From: Clostridiaceae bacterium
GTDB lineage: Bacteria > Bacillota > Clostridia > Peptostreptococcales > Peptostreptococcaceae
NCBI GenBank assembly: GCA_902362365.1
Contig: CABIVQ010000001.1
Coordinates: forward strand, 145,500-209,499
Reading direction: 5' to 3'
Length of the DNA: 64,000 nucleotides
Shown here: positions 7,591 to 16,582 of the stretch, piece after piece
How positions within the stretch are numbered: the stretch's first letter is position 1
Layout: each line of letters begins with the position of its first letter
The notes under the pieces: model-generated
Databases searched by the model: none
What the model saw: only the letters and a program-made list of their open reading frames with translations
What the model was told of the DNA's origin: nothing
Program-made: the position numbers and the translations under genes

Positions 7591-9192
7591 ATGTATAAAC
7601 AATATATTGAAGAGATAAATAATCTAAAAAATTTAGAAACAATAATAAACTACTACTATCCAAATCAACTAAAGAAAAACAAAATGAACTGCCCATTTCA
7701 CAAAGAAAGCACACCAAGTTTCTACATAAAAGACAAAGAAAATGTAGCATTTTATCATTGCTTTGGATGCGGTGAAGGTGGAGGAATAATAAACTTTATA
7801 CAAAAAGTAGAAAGCATACCATTTAGACAAGCTCTAAAAAAAGCATATGAAATACTAGAAATACCAATAAATTTACCTAGCCTAAATAAAGCATCTAATC
7901 ATAAAGTAAATAAAAATAATGCAGTTCAATTTTATAATAATCAAGCAATCAAAGCCATAAAAGAAGGAGATATAGACAAAGCTTTTGAACTAACATGTAA
8001 AAGTGATGAAGAGAAAAATAAAAATTACTTTATAGATTATCCATACTTAGATGAAAAAAACGCGCCACTAAAAATATGGGAAAATATGAATGAAATCTTA
8101 AAAGCAAACAACATAACAGTAGCCTATAATGAAATTACCAAAGATGTAGAAATAGAAGGACTAGACTCAACTAATTTAGATAATCAACTAGTAGATATAC
8201 ACTCGCTATGTATTAAATATGGATTTAAACTACCGTTTGCTACTATAGATAAATTTGTAAATCGTATAGGAGAATTAAATCCTAAAAATCCTGTAATAGA
8301 CTATCTAAGAGAATGCTATATGGAGTTTGATGGAAACTATAAATATATACAAAAACTATGTGATGCTATTATCACATCAGAAGACTTTAATCCTAAGTTA
8401 AAGAAAATACTTATCATTAAATGGTTACTAAATACAGCTATGATACCTTTTAATGAAGGAAATTCAAACATAGAAGGAATACTTACACTACAAGGTAGGC
8501 AAGGTCTTGGAAAGACTAGGTTAATAAAAAAGCTTGTACCAATGTATGTAAAGACAGGTCTAGAATTAGATCCTAGTGATAAAGATAAGGTTTACCAATG
8601 TATTAAATACTGGGTAGCTGAATTAGGTGAACTAGATGCTACTTTTAAACGTGATTTAGCAAAACTTAAAGCATTTATTACAGAGCAAAATGATGAATTT
8701 AGACGACCTTATGCTATTAAGCCTGTTATCTATCCAAGAAAAACTTCTTTTTATGCAACTGTTAATAATGATGATTTTCTAAAGGATGAAACAGGAAATA
8801 GGAGGTACTGGATAATTCCTGTTAAAGAAATAGATTTTAATATAATTGATAATTTAGATATAGATAATCTATGGGGAGAGGTAATGCATATAAAGGAAGA
8901 AAATAAAGTCAAACATTATTTAGAAGCAGAGGAACTAGATTTACTAAACAATAGTAATGAAGAATTTAAAATATATAACTCAATTGAAATTTCTATAGAT
9001 AGGGAATTTAACTGGGATATTGATAGATCTCATTGGCAGTTCAAACCTAGTATGGAAATAGCAAGTAGATTAAATGTAAATTCTACAAAAGGAATAAAAA
9101 CTTGCTTGCTAAGTAGAGGAGCTCAATATACAAAAAGGGGAACTAAAAGAGGATATGTAACACCACCATATAAGGTACCTATTAATTTTTAA
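7591..9192 (+). CDS. CHC2 zinc-finger/VapE-like replication helicase
   Basis: A 533-residue protein with two parts. Residues 25-90 are a DnaG-type CHC2 zinc finger (CPFH, then YHCFGCGEGGG). Residues about 250-470 are a virulence-associated E / superfamily 3-like helicase with Walker A GRQGLGKTR and the ETGNRRYWIIPV motif. There is no Toprim or AEP primase core between them; the linker of about 150 residues is not recognised. VapE proteins are replication proteins of phages and phage-inducible islands. With the XRE gene this is probably the replication module of a satellite-like element whose integrase and packaging genes are missing here. Confidence 0.8.
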   Translation: MYKQYIEEINNLKNLETIINYYYPNQLKKNKMNCPFHKESTPSFYIKDKENVAFYHCFGCGEGGGIINFIQKVESIPFRQALKKAYEILEIPINLPSLNKASNHKVNKNNAVQFYNNQAIKAIKEGDIDKAFELTCKSDEEKNKNYFIDYPYLDEKNAPLKIWENMNEILKANNITVAYNEITKDVEIEGLDSTNLDNQLVDIHSLCIKYGFKLPFATIDKFVNRIGELNPKNPVIDYLRECYMEFDGNYKYIQKLCDAIITSEDFNPKLKKILIIKWLLNTAMIPFNEGNSNIEGILTLQGRQGLGKTRLIKKLVPMYVKTGLELDPSDKDKVYQCIKYWVAELGELDATFKRDLAKLKAFITEQNDEFRRPYAIKPVIYPRKTSFYATVNNDDFLKDETGNRRYWIIPVKEIDFNIIDNLDIDNLWGEVMHIKEENKVKHYLEAEELDLLNNSNEEFKIYNSIEISIDREFNWDIDRSHWQFKPSMEIASRLNVNSTKGIKTCLLSRGAQYTKRGTKRGYVTPPYKVPINF

Positions 9193-9452
9193 TGTACTAT
9201 TTGATGATTTAGAGTTCTATAAATTGTCTAGAGTTACAAATTTTATGCAGCACAAAGACATTAAAATTAAAAAATGGACAGCTGATGGGAACTCTAAAGT
9301 GAATTCTGCTAAAATTTTCATCATTCACTCATGATTAAGAATAAAAACTTGTTTATTTTTGTGAAAACATCTATTATTAGTAATATAATTTCAATTTATA
9401 TATCTAAAGAAAAAACATATTAAATCTACAGCTACGATAAATGGAGGTTTTT
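9193..9452 (+). other. Intergenic region with a short ORF remnant
   Basis: An ATG-less open stretch (about 9193-9333) reads as a C-terminal fragment with KKWTADGNSKVNSAK; it is not recognised and may be a decayed gene downstream of the VapE-like gene. The rest is AT-rich and contains the promoter of the AraC regulator. Confidence 0.3.
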
Positions 9453-10520
9453 ATGCAAAATATGAGATATTATTATGATTTTTCAGGTCAAAAATTTGGA
9501 TATCCTTTAAGCCTAAGCATCAATAGCTTTAGCCGACAAGTATTTTCCCGTCATAGTAGCCTAGAAATAACTTACGTTTTAAAGGGAGAATATGAGGCTA
9601 TTACAGAAAACTTCTCTCATACAATTAAAGAACATGAACTAGTAATCATTGCTCCAAATGATATTCATATAATTCGCCAAAATTCTAGAGATGAAAATGT
9701 GATTTTAACCATACATATTGATTTTTCGCTATTTCCATCAGCAATGATAGGAGAAATAAAGCATTCCTACGAATCAATTGTTTGCACTGATAATAATAAT
9801 GTTAAATTATTGAAAAAATTAAAGATTCAAATAGGTAAACTAGTTGAAGTTCTATTACGTGGAAACAATAATTTATTTGAGTTAAATACAATAATGATGG
9901 AAATTGTTTATATAACTTCTAATAACATGCAGTATCCTATTGAACGTTTGCCTCTTCAGTCTACTCATAGAGAAAATTATATTAAAGCTATTCAGTATAT
10001 AGATAGTCATTATAAAGAGGATATACGTTTAAGTGATATAGCAAATACACTTATGTTTAGTGTTTCTTATACTTCCAAACTATTTAAAAAGTATACAGGT
10101 ATTCCATTTGTAAAATATGTTGCTCTAGTAAGAGTACGTGAATCCATAGAATCTCTATTAGAAGGGAAAAAATCCATTGAGCAGATTGCTGCTGATTGTG
10201 GGATGCCAAATTCTAAAGCATATACAACAGCTTTCAAGGAACTATATGGAATTGCCCCTAGCCACTATCGAAAAAAGTTTGTTAATAATATTAAATTTAA
10301 TGAAGATAAAAGAGAACAATTAATGTGTTTAGATTATAACCAAAGGGAACTTCTTCAACACCTATTAGAAGAATCAGAAAACATACTTTATGAAAATGAC
10401 GGTATAAAAATTAAAGAAAAAGAAGGACGTATTCTTTGTTCAATTCAAACATCTAAAAATGTAAAAAGTACTATAACTAACTGTAATGATGAAATCATTA
10501 TAGATATTGTTAAAGCTTAA
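9453..10520 (+). CDS. AraC-family transcriptional regulator
   Basis: About 355 residues. The N-terminal half is a cupin-type sensor domain (HSSLEITYVLKGEYEA, then HELVIIAPNDIHII). Residues about 175-275 are the double helix-turn-helix of AraC/XylS proteins (YIDSHYKEDIRLSDIA ... LYGIAPSHYRKKF). A C-terminal extension of about 80 residues is unusual and unrecognised. The start at 9453 is chosen because GGAGG lies 5 bases upstream; an in-frame ATG at 9441 overlaps that site. It precedes the reductase gene on the same strand and is its probable regulator, perhaps responding to the reductase substrate. Confidence 0.85.
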   Translation: MQNMRYYYDFSGQKFGYPLSLSINSFSRQVFSRHSSLEITYVLKGEYEAITENFSHTIKEHELVIIAPNDIHIIRQNSRDENVILTIHIDFSLFPSAMIGEIKHSYESIVCTDNNNVKLLKKLKIQIGKLVEVLLRGNNNLFELNTIMMEIVYITSNNMQYPIERLPLQSTHRENYIKAIQYIDSHYKEDIRLSDIANTLMFSVSYTSKLFKKYTGIPFVKYVALVRVRESIESLLEGKKSIEQIAADCGMPNSKAYTTAFKELYGIAPSHYRKKFVNNIKFNEDKREQLMCLDYNQRELLQHLLEESENILYENDGIKIKEKEGRILCSIQTSKNVKSTITNCNDEIIIDIVKA

Positions 10521-10684
10521 AATTCACCTTTTAACTTTCTATTATAAGTCATTTTTTCTCTAATCTTACCTCATTTCGTCTTTAATCTTCAAATATGAAG
10601 ACATATTTTAACCTTTAATATCAAGCTAGAACAAGGAAACTAATTGAAAAATATGATAACATCAAAGAAAAAGGAGATGAGGAT

Positions 10685-12631
10685 ATGAAAAAATATAGTC
10701 ATTTATTTTCACCTATTAAAATTGGTGAAACCATAGTTAAAAATCGTATTTTTATGCCACCAATATCTACAAACCTAGCAGATAAAGGTTATGTAACAGA
10801 TGCTTTAGTTGAGCATTACGCTGCAAGAGCCAAAGGTGGTGTTGGTCTTATTGTAACTGAAGTAACTACTGTTGAACCTGTTTATACATATTTACCTGGA
10901 GATATGTCCATAAGTGATGATTCTTATATTCCTGGTTGGAAAAAGTTGACGGATGCTGTGCATAAGTATGGTGCAAAAATACTTCCACAATTATTCCATC
11001 CTGCTTACATGGCCTTCCCTATTCCAGGAACACCTCGTTTAATTGCACCATCAAATGTGGGACCTTCGTATGCAAAGGAAGCGCCAAGACCAGTAACTAT
11101 ACCAGAGTTAAAAGTTATTATCAAGCAGTTTGGTGAAGCAGCATTAAGAATTAAAATCGCTGGAGGAGATGGTGTTGAAATTCATGCTGCCCATGCTCAC
11201 GGTTTATTAGGAGGTTTTTTATCTCCAATATATAATAAAAGAACTGATGAATATGGCGGTGATATCAATGGACGTTTGAAATTAACACTAGAAGTTATTG
11301 AAGAAGTTCGTAAAACATGTGGAAAAGATTTTATTATTGATGTAAGAATTTCTGGTGATGAATATTGTGATGGAGGTTTAAATCTTAACGATGGAATATA
11401 CATTGCTAAGCAGTTAGAGAAATCTGGAGCTGATATGATTCATGTATCTGGAGGAACTACTATCATGCGTGGTAGCTCAATACCTGCACCTGGTACAAAG
11501 CAAGGTTATCATGCTAAGTTATCAGAAGAAATCAAAAAACATACGTCAATCCCAATAGCTACTGTTGGACGAATTACAGAGCCTTGGATTGCTGATGAAT
11601 TAATTGCCAATGGCAAGTCAGATATCTGCATGATTGGAAGAGCTAATTTGTGCGATCCTGAATTTGCTAATAAAGCAGAAAAAGGGTTGGATAAGGATAT
11701 ACGTCCATGTATTGGATGTCTTCGCTGCCTAAATGGTATTATGTTTGGAAATCGTATAGCTTGTACAATAAATCCATCTCTTGAAATTGAAAATGAAGAT
11801 ACTCTTAAGTTATCTGATACAAAGAAAAAAATTCTTGTTATTGGTGGGGGACCTGCTGGTATGGAAGCGGCCTATGTTGCAAAGAAAAGGGGACATCATG
11901 TAGTCCTTTGCGATAAAAATGAAGAACTAGGCGGACTTATGCGTATAGCTTCTGTACCAATTTCTAAGCAAGATCTTTCAAAGGTTACACAATACATGGT
12001 TAGAAAACTAGAAGAAAGTGGAGTTGAAATTCGTTTAAACTGTAATGTTAATAAAGAATTATTACAAAATGAATTTGCTGATTATGAAGTGATTGTAAGT
12101 AACGGTGCTTGTCCTATTGTTATCCAACCATTTACAGCCTTTAAACACTGGGCAACTGCCGATGATATTCTAGCTGGCAAAGAATTTCCTGGACGTAAAA
12201 TTGTTATTATTGGAGGTGGTTCTGTAGGCTGTGAAACTGCAGATTATTTGGCACCTCTAGTTTATGACCGTTTTCCTAGAGATAGAAAAGTCACTGTAAT
12301 TGAAATGGCAAAAGAAGTTATGGGAACAGAAACCGGCCCAGGTAGAAGTTTACTTGTACAGCGTATGATGAAAAAAGGTATAGAGTTAATCTGCAATGCC
12401 AAGGTTGAAAATGTAGAAGAAGATAAAATTTATTATAGCAAAGACGGTGAAATATACTGTATTGATGATTGTGATACACTTATCTTCGCAGTGGGTTACA
12501 AAACTGACACTAGACTAGTCGATACCTTAAAGGAACTTCAAATGCCTTATCATATTATAGGAGATGCAAACAATGTTGGAACAATAAAAGATGCTATTAA
12601 TGCAGGATATGATATTGCTAAAAAATTGTAA
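10685..12631 (+). CDS. OYE/2,4-dienoyl-CoA reductase-family flavoprotein
   Basis: A 648-residue three-part flavoenzyme: an FMN TIM barrel (about 1-340, HAAHAHGLLGGFLSP and NKRTDEYGG motifs), a 4Fe-4S cysteine set (C342, C345, C348, C360), then FAD/NAD(P) Rossmann domains (VIGGGPAGMEAA near 386 and IIGGGSVGCETAD near 503). The family reduces activated C=C bonds with NAD(P)H. Gut clostridial members act on bile-acid enoyl-CoAs (BaiCD, BaiH), steroid enones, cinnamates or bilirubin. The substrate cannot be fixed from sequence. It stands alone 165 bases after an AraC regulator, with an AAGGAGATGAGG site. No bai or CoA-ligase neighbours are present. Confidence 0.88.
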   Translation: MKKYSHLFSPIKIGETIVKNRIFMPPISTNLADKGYVTDALVEHYAARAKGGVGLIVTEVTTVEPVYTYLPGDMSISDDSYIPGWKKLTDAVHKYGAKILPQLFHPAYMAFPIPGTPRLIAPSNVGPSYAKEAPRPVTIPELKVIIKQFGEAALRIKIAGGDGVEIHAAHAHGLLGGFLSPIYNKRTDEYGGDINGRLKLTLEVIEEVRKTCGKDFIIDVRISGDEYCDGGLNLNDGIYIAKQLEKSGADMIHVSGGTTIMRGSSIPAPGTKQGYHAKLSEEIKKHTSIPIATVGRITEPWIADELIANGKSDICMIGRANLCDPEFANKAEKGLDKDIRPCIGCLRCLNGIMFGNRIACTINPSLEIENEDTLKLSDTKKKILVIGGGPAGMEAAYVAKKRGHHVVLCDKNEELGGLMRIASVPISKQDLSKVTQYMVRKLEESGVEIRLNCNVNKELLQNEFADYEVIVSNGACPIVIQPFTAFKHWATADDILAGKEFPGRKIVIIGGGSVGCETADYLAPLVYDRFPRDRKVTVIEMAKEVMGTETGPGRSLLVQRMMKKGIELICNAKVENVEEDKIYYSKDGEIYCIDDCDTLIFAVGYKTDTRLVDTLKELQMPYHIIGDANNVGTIKDAINAGYDIAKKL

Positions 12632-13244
12632 TTTTCATATTTATTCTAATATCATGTCGAATCAACCATTTTACAAGGTTATTATCCATAATTTACGATT
12701 AGGTATCTTTTAAAACTTTATTAATCTATTATCTCCTTTTATTATATAGGCTGTTTATTCTAAATAAATATAATTTACCTTATCTTATATAGTAAATAAC
12801 AAATAGATACAATCGATTTTTATTCAGAAAAACATAAGTAGTAATAAGATAGTAATCAATATTTGGAAAGATGAAGACTTAGAATTTTTTTAACATCAAG
12901 CTATATCTATATTATTCTAGAAATTTACCAGAACGTAAGAAGTTTATAGCAGATTTAATTAAAGAGATATTTATAGAGACTACGTTGAAATAATATTTAG
13001 AGTAGTCTTTTCTTTTAATAAGTATAATAAAGTAACTTATAATAAAGAAATTAATTTTATTAAGTAAAAATATTATATATGGCAATAATTACAATATCAA
13101 AATATTATAGAAGAAAGTTTTGTAAATGAAATTTGAAAAGAGCCCAAAAGGCTCTTTATTTTTTATGAAATAATGAATTACAAATTATCTGACTCATGTA
13201 TGATTTATAAATCACAACTAATTTAATCTATTTTTCAATTTTAG
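12632..13244 (+). other. Gene-free stretch with ORF remnant
   Basis: No intact gene. An open stretch at about 12887-12991 encodes SRNLPERKKFIADLIKEIF and stops; it looks like the C-terminus of a lost regulator or enzyme. A hairpin AGAGCC/GGCTCT with T tail at 13138-13162 is a terminator without a visible transcript source. Confidence 0.35.
13138..13162 (+). terminator. Terminator hairpin
   Basis: AAAGAGCC, loop CAAAA, GGCTCTTT followed by T-rich sequence. It works on either strand in principle and could also terminate the small minus-strand gene at 13245-13379. Confidence 0.65.
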
Positions 13245-13379
13245 TTACCATAAATGCCTGTTATGGTAAAAGCCAACTTCATATGACTTTTTACAATAGT
13301 CTAGATAAAATTGAACACCATCATTTAAAAATCTAGCAACACTCATAAATATATTTTTTACTAATCTTTTAAAATTCAT
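13245..13379 (-). CDS. Small basic protein, 44 residues, unknown
   Basis: An unlisted short gene: ATG at 13379 with a good ribosome site (AAGAGGTAGGG, 4-6 bases upstream) and 44 codons to TAA at 13245. The product starts MNFKRLVKNIFMSVARFLND, has an amphipathic aromatic middle (VQFYLDYCKKSYEVGF) and ends YHNRHLW. No signal peptide is obvious; the N-terminal helix is amphipathic. I do not recognise it. The ribosome site, clean frame and 3' hairpin support a real gene; coding status needs expression data. Confidence 0.5.
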   Translation of the reverse strand: MNFKRLVKNIFMSVARFLNDGVQFYLDYCKKSYEVGFYHNRHLW

Positions 13380-13496
13380 ATACCCTACCTCTTTCTTAAA
13401 TAAATTGATAAAACCATTGTATTTTTTAAATATTTATATTTTGATTGTATTTTGTTTATATTTTATTAAATTCGATTTTTCTAATGATTTTTCAAC

Positions 13497-13874
13497 CTAT
13501 GTGATGTTTGCGATTTGGCAGATGGCTGTATAGCAGCAGACAAGGGACGTAAAGGTGAATGTTATATCCTTGCAAATGAATAAGTGGCTTTAAAAGAAAT
13601 ATGCACAATGTTAAATAAAGATTTGGGATGTAAATTAATACGTGTTTATCTTTCGCTTTGAATCGTAAAACTTTTAGCGAAAATAATGGAAAAGCAAGCT
13701 GCCAAAAAAGGAACGAAACCGTTGATGACAACATTCTCTGTATACAATTTTGAGAGAAATAATAATTTTGATTGCTCTAAAGCTAGAAAAGAGCTTGGTT
13801 ATAAGACACGTTACTATGAAGAAACATTGCATGATGAAGTAATTTGGTTGAAGAAGGAGGGAAAAATCGTATAA
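13497..13874 (+). pseudogene. NAD-dependent epimerase/dehydratase C-terminal relic
   Basis: Reading through two in-frame stops gives the C-terminal third of an extended short-chain dehydrogenase/epimerase: DVCDLADGCIAAADKGRKG, ECYILANE, stop, ALKEICTMLN, a second stop, then FDCSKARKELGY and LHDEVIWLKKEGKIV. The N-terminal NAD-binding part is missing and the upstream sequence is unrelated. It starts the compositionally distinct block 13.5-17.15 kb and is probably the torn edge of an incoming fragment. Confidence 0.7.
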
Positions 13875-13985
13875 GGTTAAAAATTTACGAATTAATATTT
13901 TGTAAACAAAAGTCAAACATTACTTAAATAATGGAATGATACTATTATGTCATTAAATGAAGCAAATTTAAGGAGGTTAACAAAT

Positions 13986-14222
13986 ATGGCAAAATCAAAA
14001 TTAGTAAAAGTAAATGAAAAAATTGCAGAAGGCGTAGTTGGTAGATACAAAAAAATTGAAAATGGTGTAGTTGGCGGATTCAATAAAATTGCGGACAAAT
14101 TCGTAGATAACTATCTGACAAAAGAAGGTGAGTCTATAGAAGAAGCAAAAGAAAGACTTGCAAAAGAACAGAAGGCGAGAGAAGAGGCGAGTATATCAGA
14201 AAGAGAAAAGCATTCATTGTAG
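13986..14222 (+). CDS. Small charged helical protein
   Basis: 78 residues from ATG 13986, which follows AAGGAGGT; an in-frame ATG 13 codons upstream has no such site. The protein is a run of amphipathic, highly charged heptads (NEKIAEGVVGRYKKIENGVV, GGFNKIADKFVDNYL) ending in an acidic/basic tail. Similar short proteins accompany two-component systems and small membrane proteins in Lachnospiraceae. Function unknown; a cytoplasmic coiled coil is the safest description. The stretch after its stop continues in frame with acidic codons to 14260, hinting at C-terminal truncation. Confidence 0.65.
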   Translation: MAKSKLVKVNEKIAEGVVGRYKKIENGVVGGFNKIADKFVDNYLTKEGESIEEAKERLAKEQKAREEASISEREKHSL

Positions 14223-14302
14223 CAAGGTGAAGCTGTAGAAGAAATCGAATTAGATGTATAAAATGAAGCTATGTAAGCAATAAGAAAGGAAGGTATTGAA
14301 TA

Positions 14303-14671
14303 GTGAAAAAAAGTATATTTGTATCAATGATTTCAGGAACTATCGGTGGGATTTTATTTTCACTTGGTATGTGTATGGCATTGATTCCAGAATGGAATTC
14401 GTTTAAGCCGGGAGTTATTATGGGAGTAGCTGGAATGATTGTATTACTCATCATGATAGTTGTTTGGAGAAAAATGGAGAATAAACCACCGGTTAAGCCT
14501 TCAGGAAAAACAATTGGAGCCGTATTGATTAGTATCATAGGTTCTTTACTGCTAGGAGTTGGAATGTGTCTCACAATGGTATGGAGTCATATGGTAATTG
14601 GTATTATAATAGGAATTGTGGGAATCGTTACACTTCTTTGTCTGATTCCATTTATTAAGGGATTAAAATAA
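14303..14671 (+). CDS. Small integral membrane protein
   Basis: 122 residues with four hydrophobic segments arranged as two similar halves (ISGTIGGILFSLGMCMALIP and ISIIGSLLLGVGMCLTMVW), each followed by a second helix. The halves look like an internal duplication. GTG start with AGGAAGG upstream. It sits between the small charged protein and the two-component genes and is probably part of the same transferred cassette. Function unknown. Confidence 0.65.
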   Translation: MKKSIFVSMISGTIGGILFSLGMCMALIPEWNSFKPGVIMGVAGMIVLLIMIVVWRKMENKPPVKPSGKTIGAVLISIIGSLLLGVGMCLTMVWSHMVIGIIIGIVGIVTLLCLIPFIKGLK

Positions 14672-14819
14672 TTTAAAGTAAAGATATGCAGCATAAGAAA
14701 ATATGCTGCACATTTTTTGTAAAATATTTCACTATCTCAGTAGGCAGAATGTATTTTCCAGGATTTACAATATATGTTGCATAGATATATAATCTTTTCA
14801 TAGAGAAGGGGGAAGCAAA

Positions 14820-15491
14820 ATGATAAATATATTAGTAGTAGAAGATGATATTAAATTAAATCAGATTGTATGTACCTATTTGAATGATAATGGATTTCAT
14901 ACAAAAGGGTGTCTGAATGCAAAAGATGCATATAGTGAAATGTATAACAACCTTTATGAATTGATTATTTCAGATATTATGATGCCTGAGATTGATGGAT
15001 TTGAGTTTGCAGAAACAGTGAGACAGGTAAACAAGAGAATTCCGATTTTATTCATGTCGGCGAAAGATGATTTGCCGTCTAAGAAAAAAGGATTCAAAAT
15101 TGGAATTGATGATTATATGGTGAAACCAGTAGAATTGGATGAACTGTTACTGCGTGTAAGGGCATTGCTTCGCAGAGCAAACATCGAAATGGAACGGAAA
15201 CTGATTGTTGGTAATCTGGAGCTGGATGCGGACGGAATGAGTGCAGAAATTGAAGGAGAGGAAGTAAACCTTACTACAAGGGAATTTAATATTATTTATA
15301 AGATGCTTTCTTATCCAAAAAAAACATTTTCTAGGGCTCAGCTTATGGATGAGTTCTGGGGTGTGAACAGTGATACCAGCTTGCGGGCAGTAGATGTCTA
15401 TGTGACGAAGCTTCGAGATAAGTTATCGGACTGTGATGGTTTTAAAATTGTAACAGTGAGGGGACTTGGATACAAGGTGGTGTTATTATGA
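14820..15491 (+). CDS. OmpR-family response regulator
   Basis: 223 residues: receiver domain 1-115 (acidic pocket VVEDD, phospho-acceptor in ISDIMMPE, FMSAKDD, conserved lysine in VKPVE) and a winged-helix DNA-binding domain about 125-222 (LTTREFNIIYKML, RAVDVYVTKLRDKL, VRGLGYKVV). It overlaps the kinase gene by 4 bases. Codon use is richer in G and C than the clostridial surroundings. Confidence 0.92.
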   Translation: MINILVVEDDIKLNQIVCTYLNDNGFHTKGCLNAKDAYSEMYNNLYELIISDIMMPEIDGFEFAETVRQVNKRIPILFMSAKDDLPSKKKGFKIGIDDYMVKPVELDELLLRVRALLRRANIEMERKLIVGNLELDADGMSAEIEGEEVNLTTREFNIIYKMLSYPKKTFSRAQLMDEFWGVNSDTSLRAVDVYVTKLRDKLSDCDGFKIVTVRGLGYKVVLL

Positions 15492-16582
15492 GAAAACACG
15501 ATGGATCTGTAAGGGTAAAGAAAAGCCGCTTTCCACCACATCTTTTTGTTGCATATCTCATAGTTCTTTTGCTGATGTGTGGTGCACATACAGGTCTTAT
15601 CATACTTTCAAATAGGGAAGGTTGGAGTAAGATAACTCAGGTAATTGTACCCGTGGTATATTGGGTAGCTGTTGCTATAGGACTTACTTTGTTTACAAGA
15701 AAAAAGATTATGACTACTTATGAAGAGCCAATGCAGAACTTGGCAGAGGCTACCAAAATGGTAGCAAATGGTGATTTTTCAGTGTATGTTCCAACACTGA
15801 ATACTTCCGATAAATTGGATTATCTGGATGTTATGATTTTGGATTTTAATAAAATGGTAGAAGAACTAGGAAGTATTGAGACATTAAAAACGGATTTCGT
15901 GTCTAATGTATCCCATGAAATGAAGACACCGATTGCAATTATTAAAAATTATGCAGAATTGATTAAGATGGATCAAATTACAGATGAACAAAGAAAAGAA
16001 TATGCACAGTCTATTATAGATTCCTCTGTAAGATTATCCAATTTAATCAGCAATATTTTGAAATTGAATAAGTTGGAAAATCAGAAAATTACTCCAGAAA
16101 TGGAAGCCTATGATGTATGCAGACAGTTATGTGAGTGCGCAATTTTGTTTGAAGATGCATGGGAAGAAAAGGAAATTGAGTTAGTAATAGATATGGAAGA
16201 TGTAGCAATGGTAAAGGCTTATGAAAGTCTATTGGAACTGGTTTGGAATAATCTGCTATCCAATGCTATTAAGTTCACGGAACCCGGCGGAACCATTGCT
16301 ATCAGACAGGAATCAAAGGATAAGGAAATTCATGTATCTGTTTCGGATACAGGATGTGGCATGAGCAGCGAAAGCATAAAATATATATTTGATAAATTTT
16401 ATCAAGGAGATACATCCCGTTCAAAAGAAGGAAATGGTCTTGGACTTGCTATGGTAAAGCGGGTAATAGAGCTCTTGGATGGAGAGATTCAGGTTTCAAG
16501 TGAGGAAGGAAAAGGAAGTACCTTTACCATTACATTACCTTCAGCAGAGATTGTTAATAATGTGAGTGGAGGAAGGCAATAA
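15488..16582 (+). CDS. Sensor histidine kinase
   Basis: 364 residues: two transmembrane helices (about 20-38 and 53-72) with a very short outer loop, a HAMP-like linker, the HisKA domain (SNVSHEMKTPIAI, phospho-histidine) and an HATPase_c domain (NLLSNAIKF, DTGCGMS, GNGLGLAMVK). The short sensor loop suggests intramembrane sensing, as in kinases that detect cell-envelope damage or antimicrobial peptides with partner membrane proteins. Cotranscribed with the response regulator and the following membrane protein. Confidence 0.92.
   Translation: MRKHDGSVRVKKSRFPPHLFVAYLIVLLLMCGAHTGLIILSNREGWSKITQVIVPVVYWVAVAIGLTLFTRKKIMTTYEEPMQNLAEATKMVANGDFSVYVPTLNTSDKLDYLDVMILDFNKMVEELGSIETLKTDFVSNVSHEMKTPIAIIKNYAELIKMDQITDEQRKEYAQSIIDSSVRLSNLISNILKLNKLENQKITPEMEAYDVCRQLCECAILFEDAWEEKEIELVIDMEDVAMVKAYESLLELVWNNLLSNAIKFTEPGGTIAIRQESKDKEIHVSVSDTGCGMSSESIKYIFDKFYQGDTSRSKEGNGLGLAMVKRVIELLDGEIQVSSEEGKGSTFTITLPSAEIVNNVSGGRQ

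Noticed and set aside
7403..7750. Minus-strand open frame rich in leucine and valine
   Set aside because: Antisense to the XRE and VapE-like genes, low-complexity composition caused by their A/C-rich codons.
10685..12631. Specific call as bilirubin reductase (BilR)
   Set aside because: The barrel loop is HAAHAHG rather than the HGDR motif that I recall for BilR, and no BilS-like flavodoxin gene is adjacent. I kept the general OYE call.
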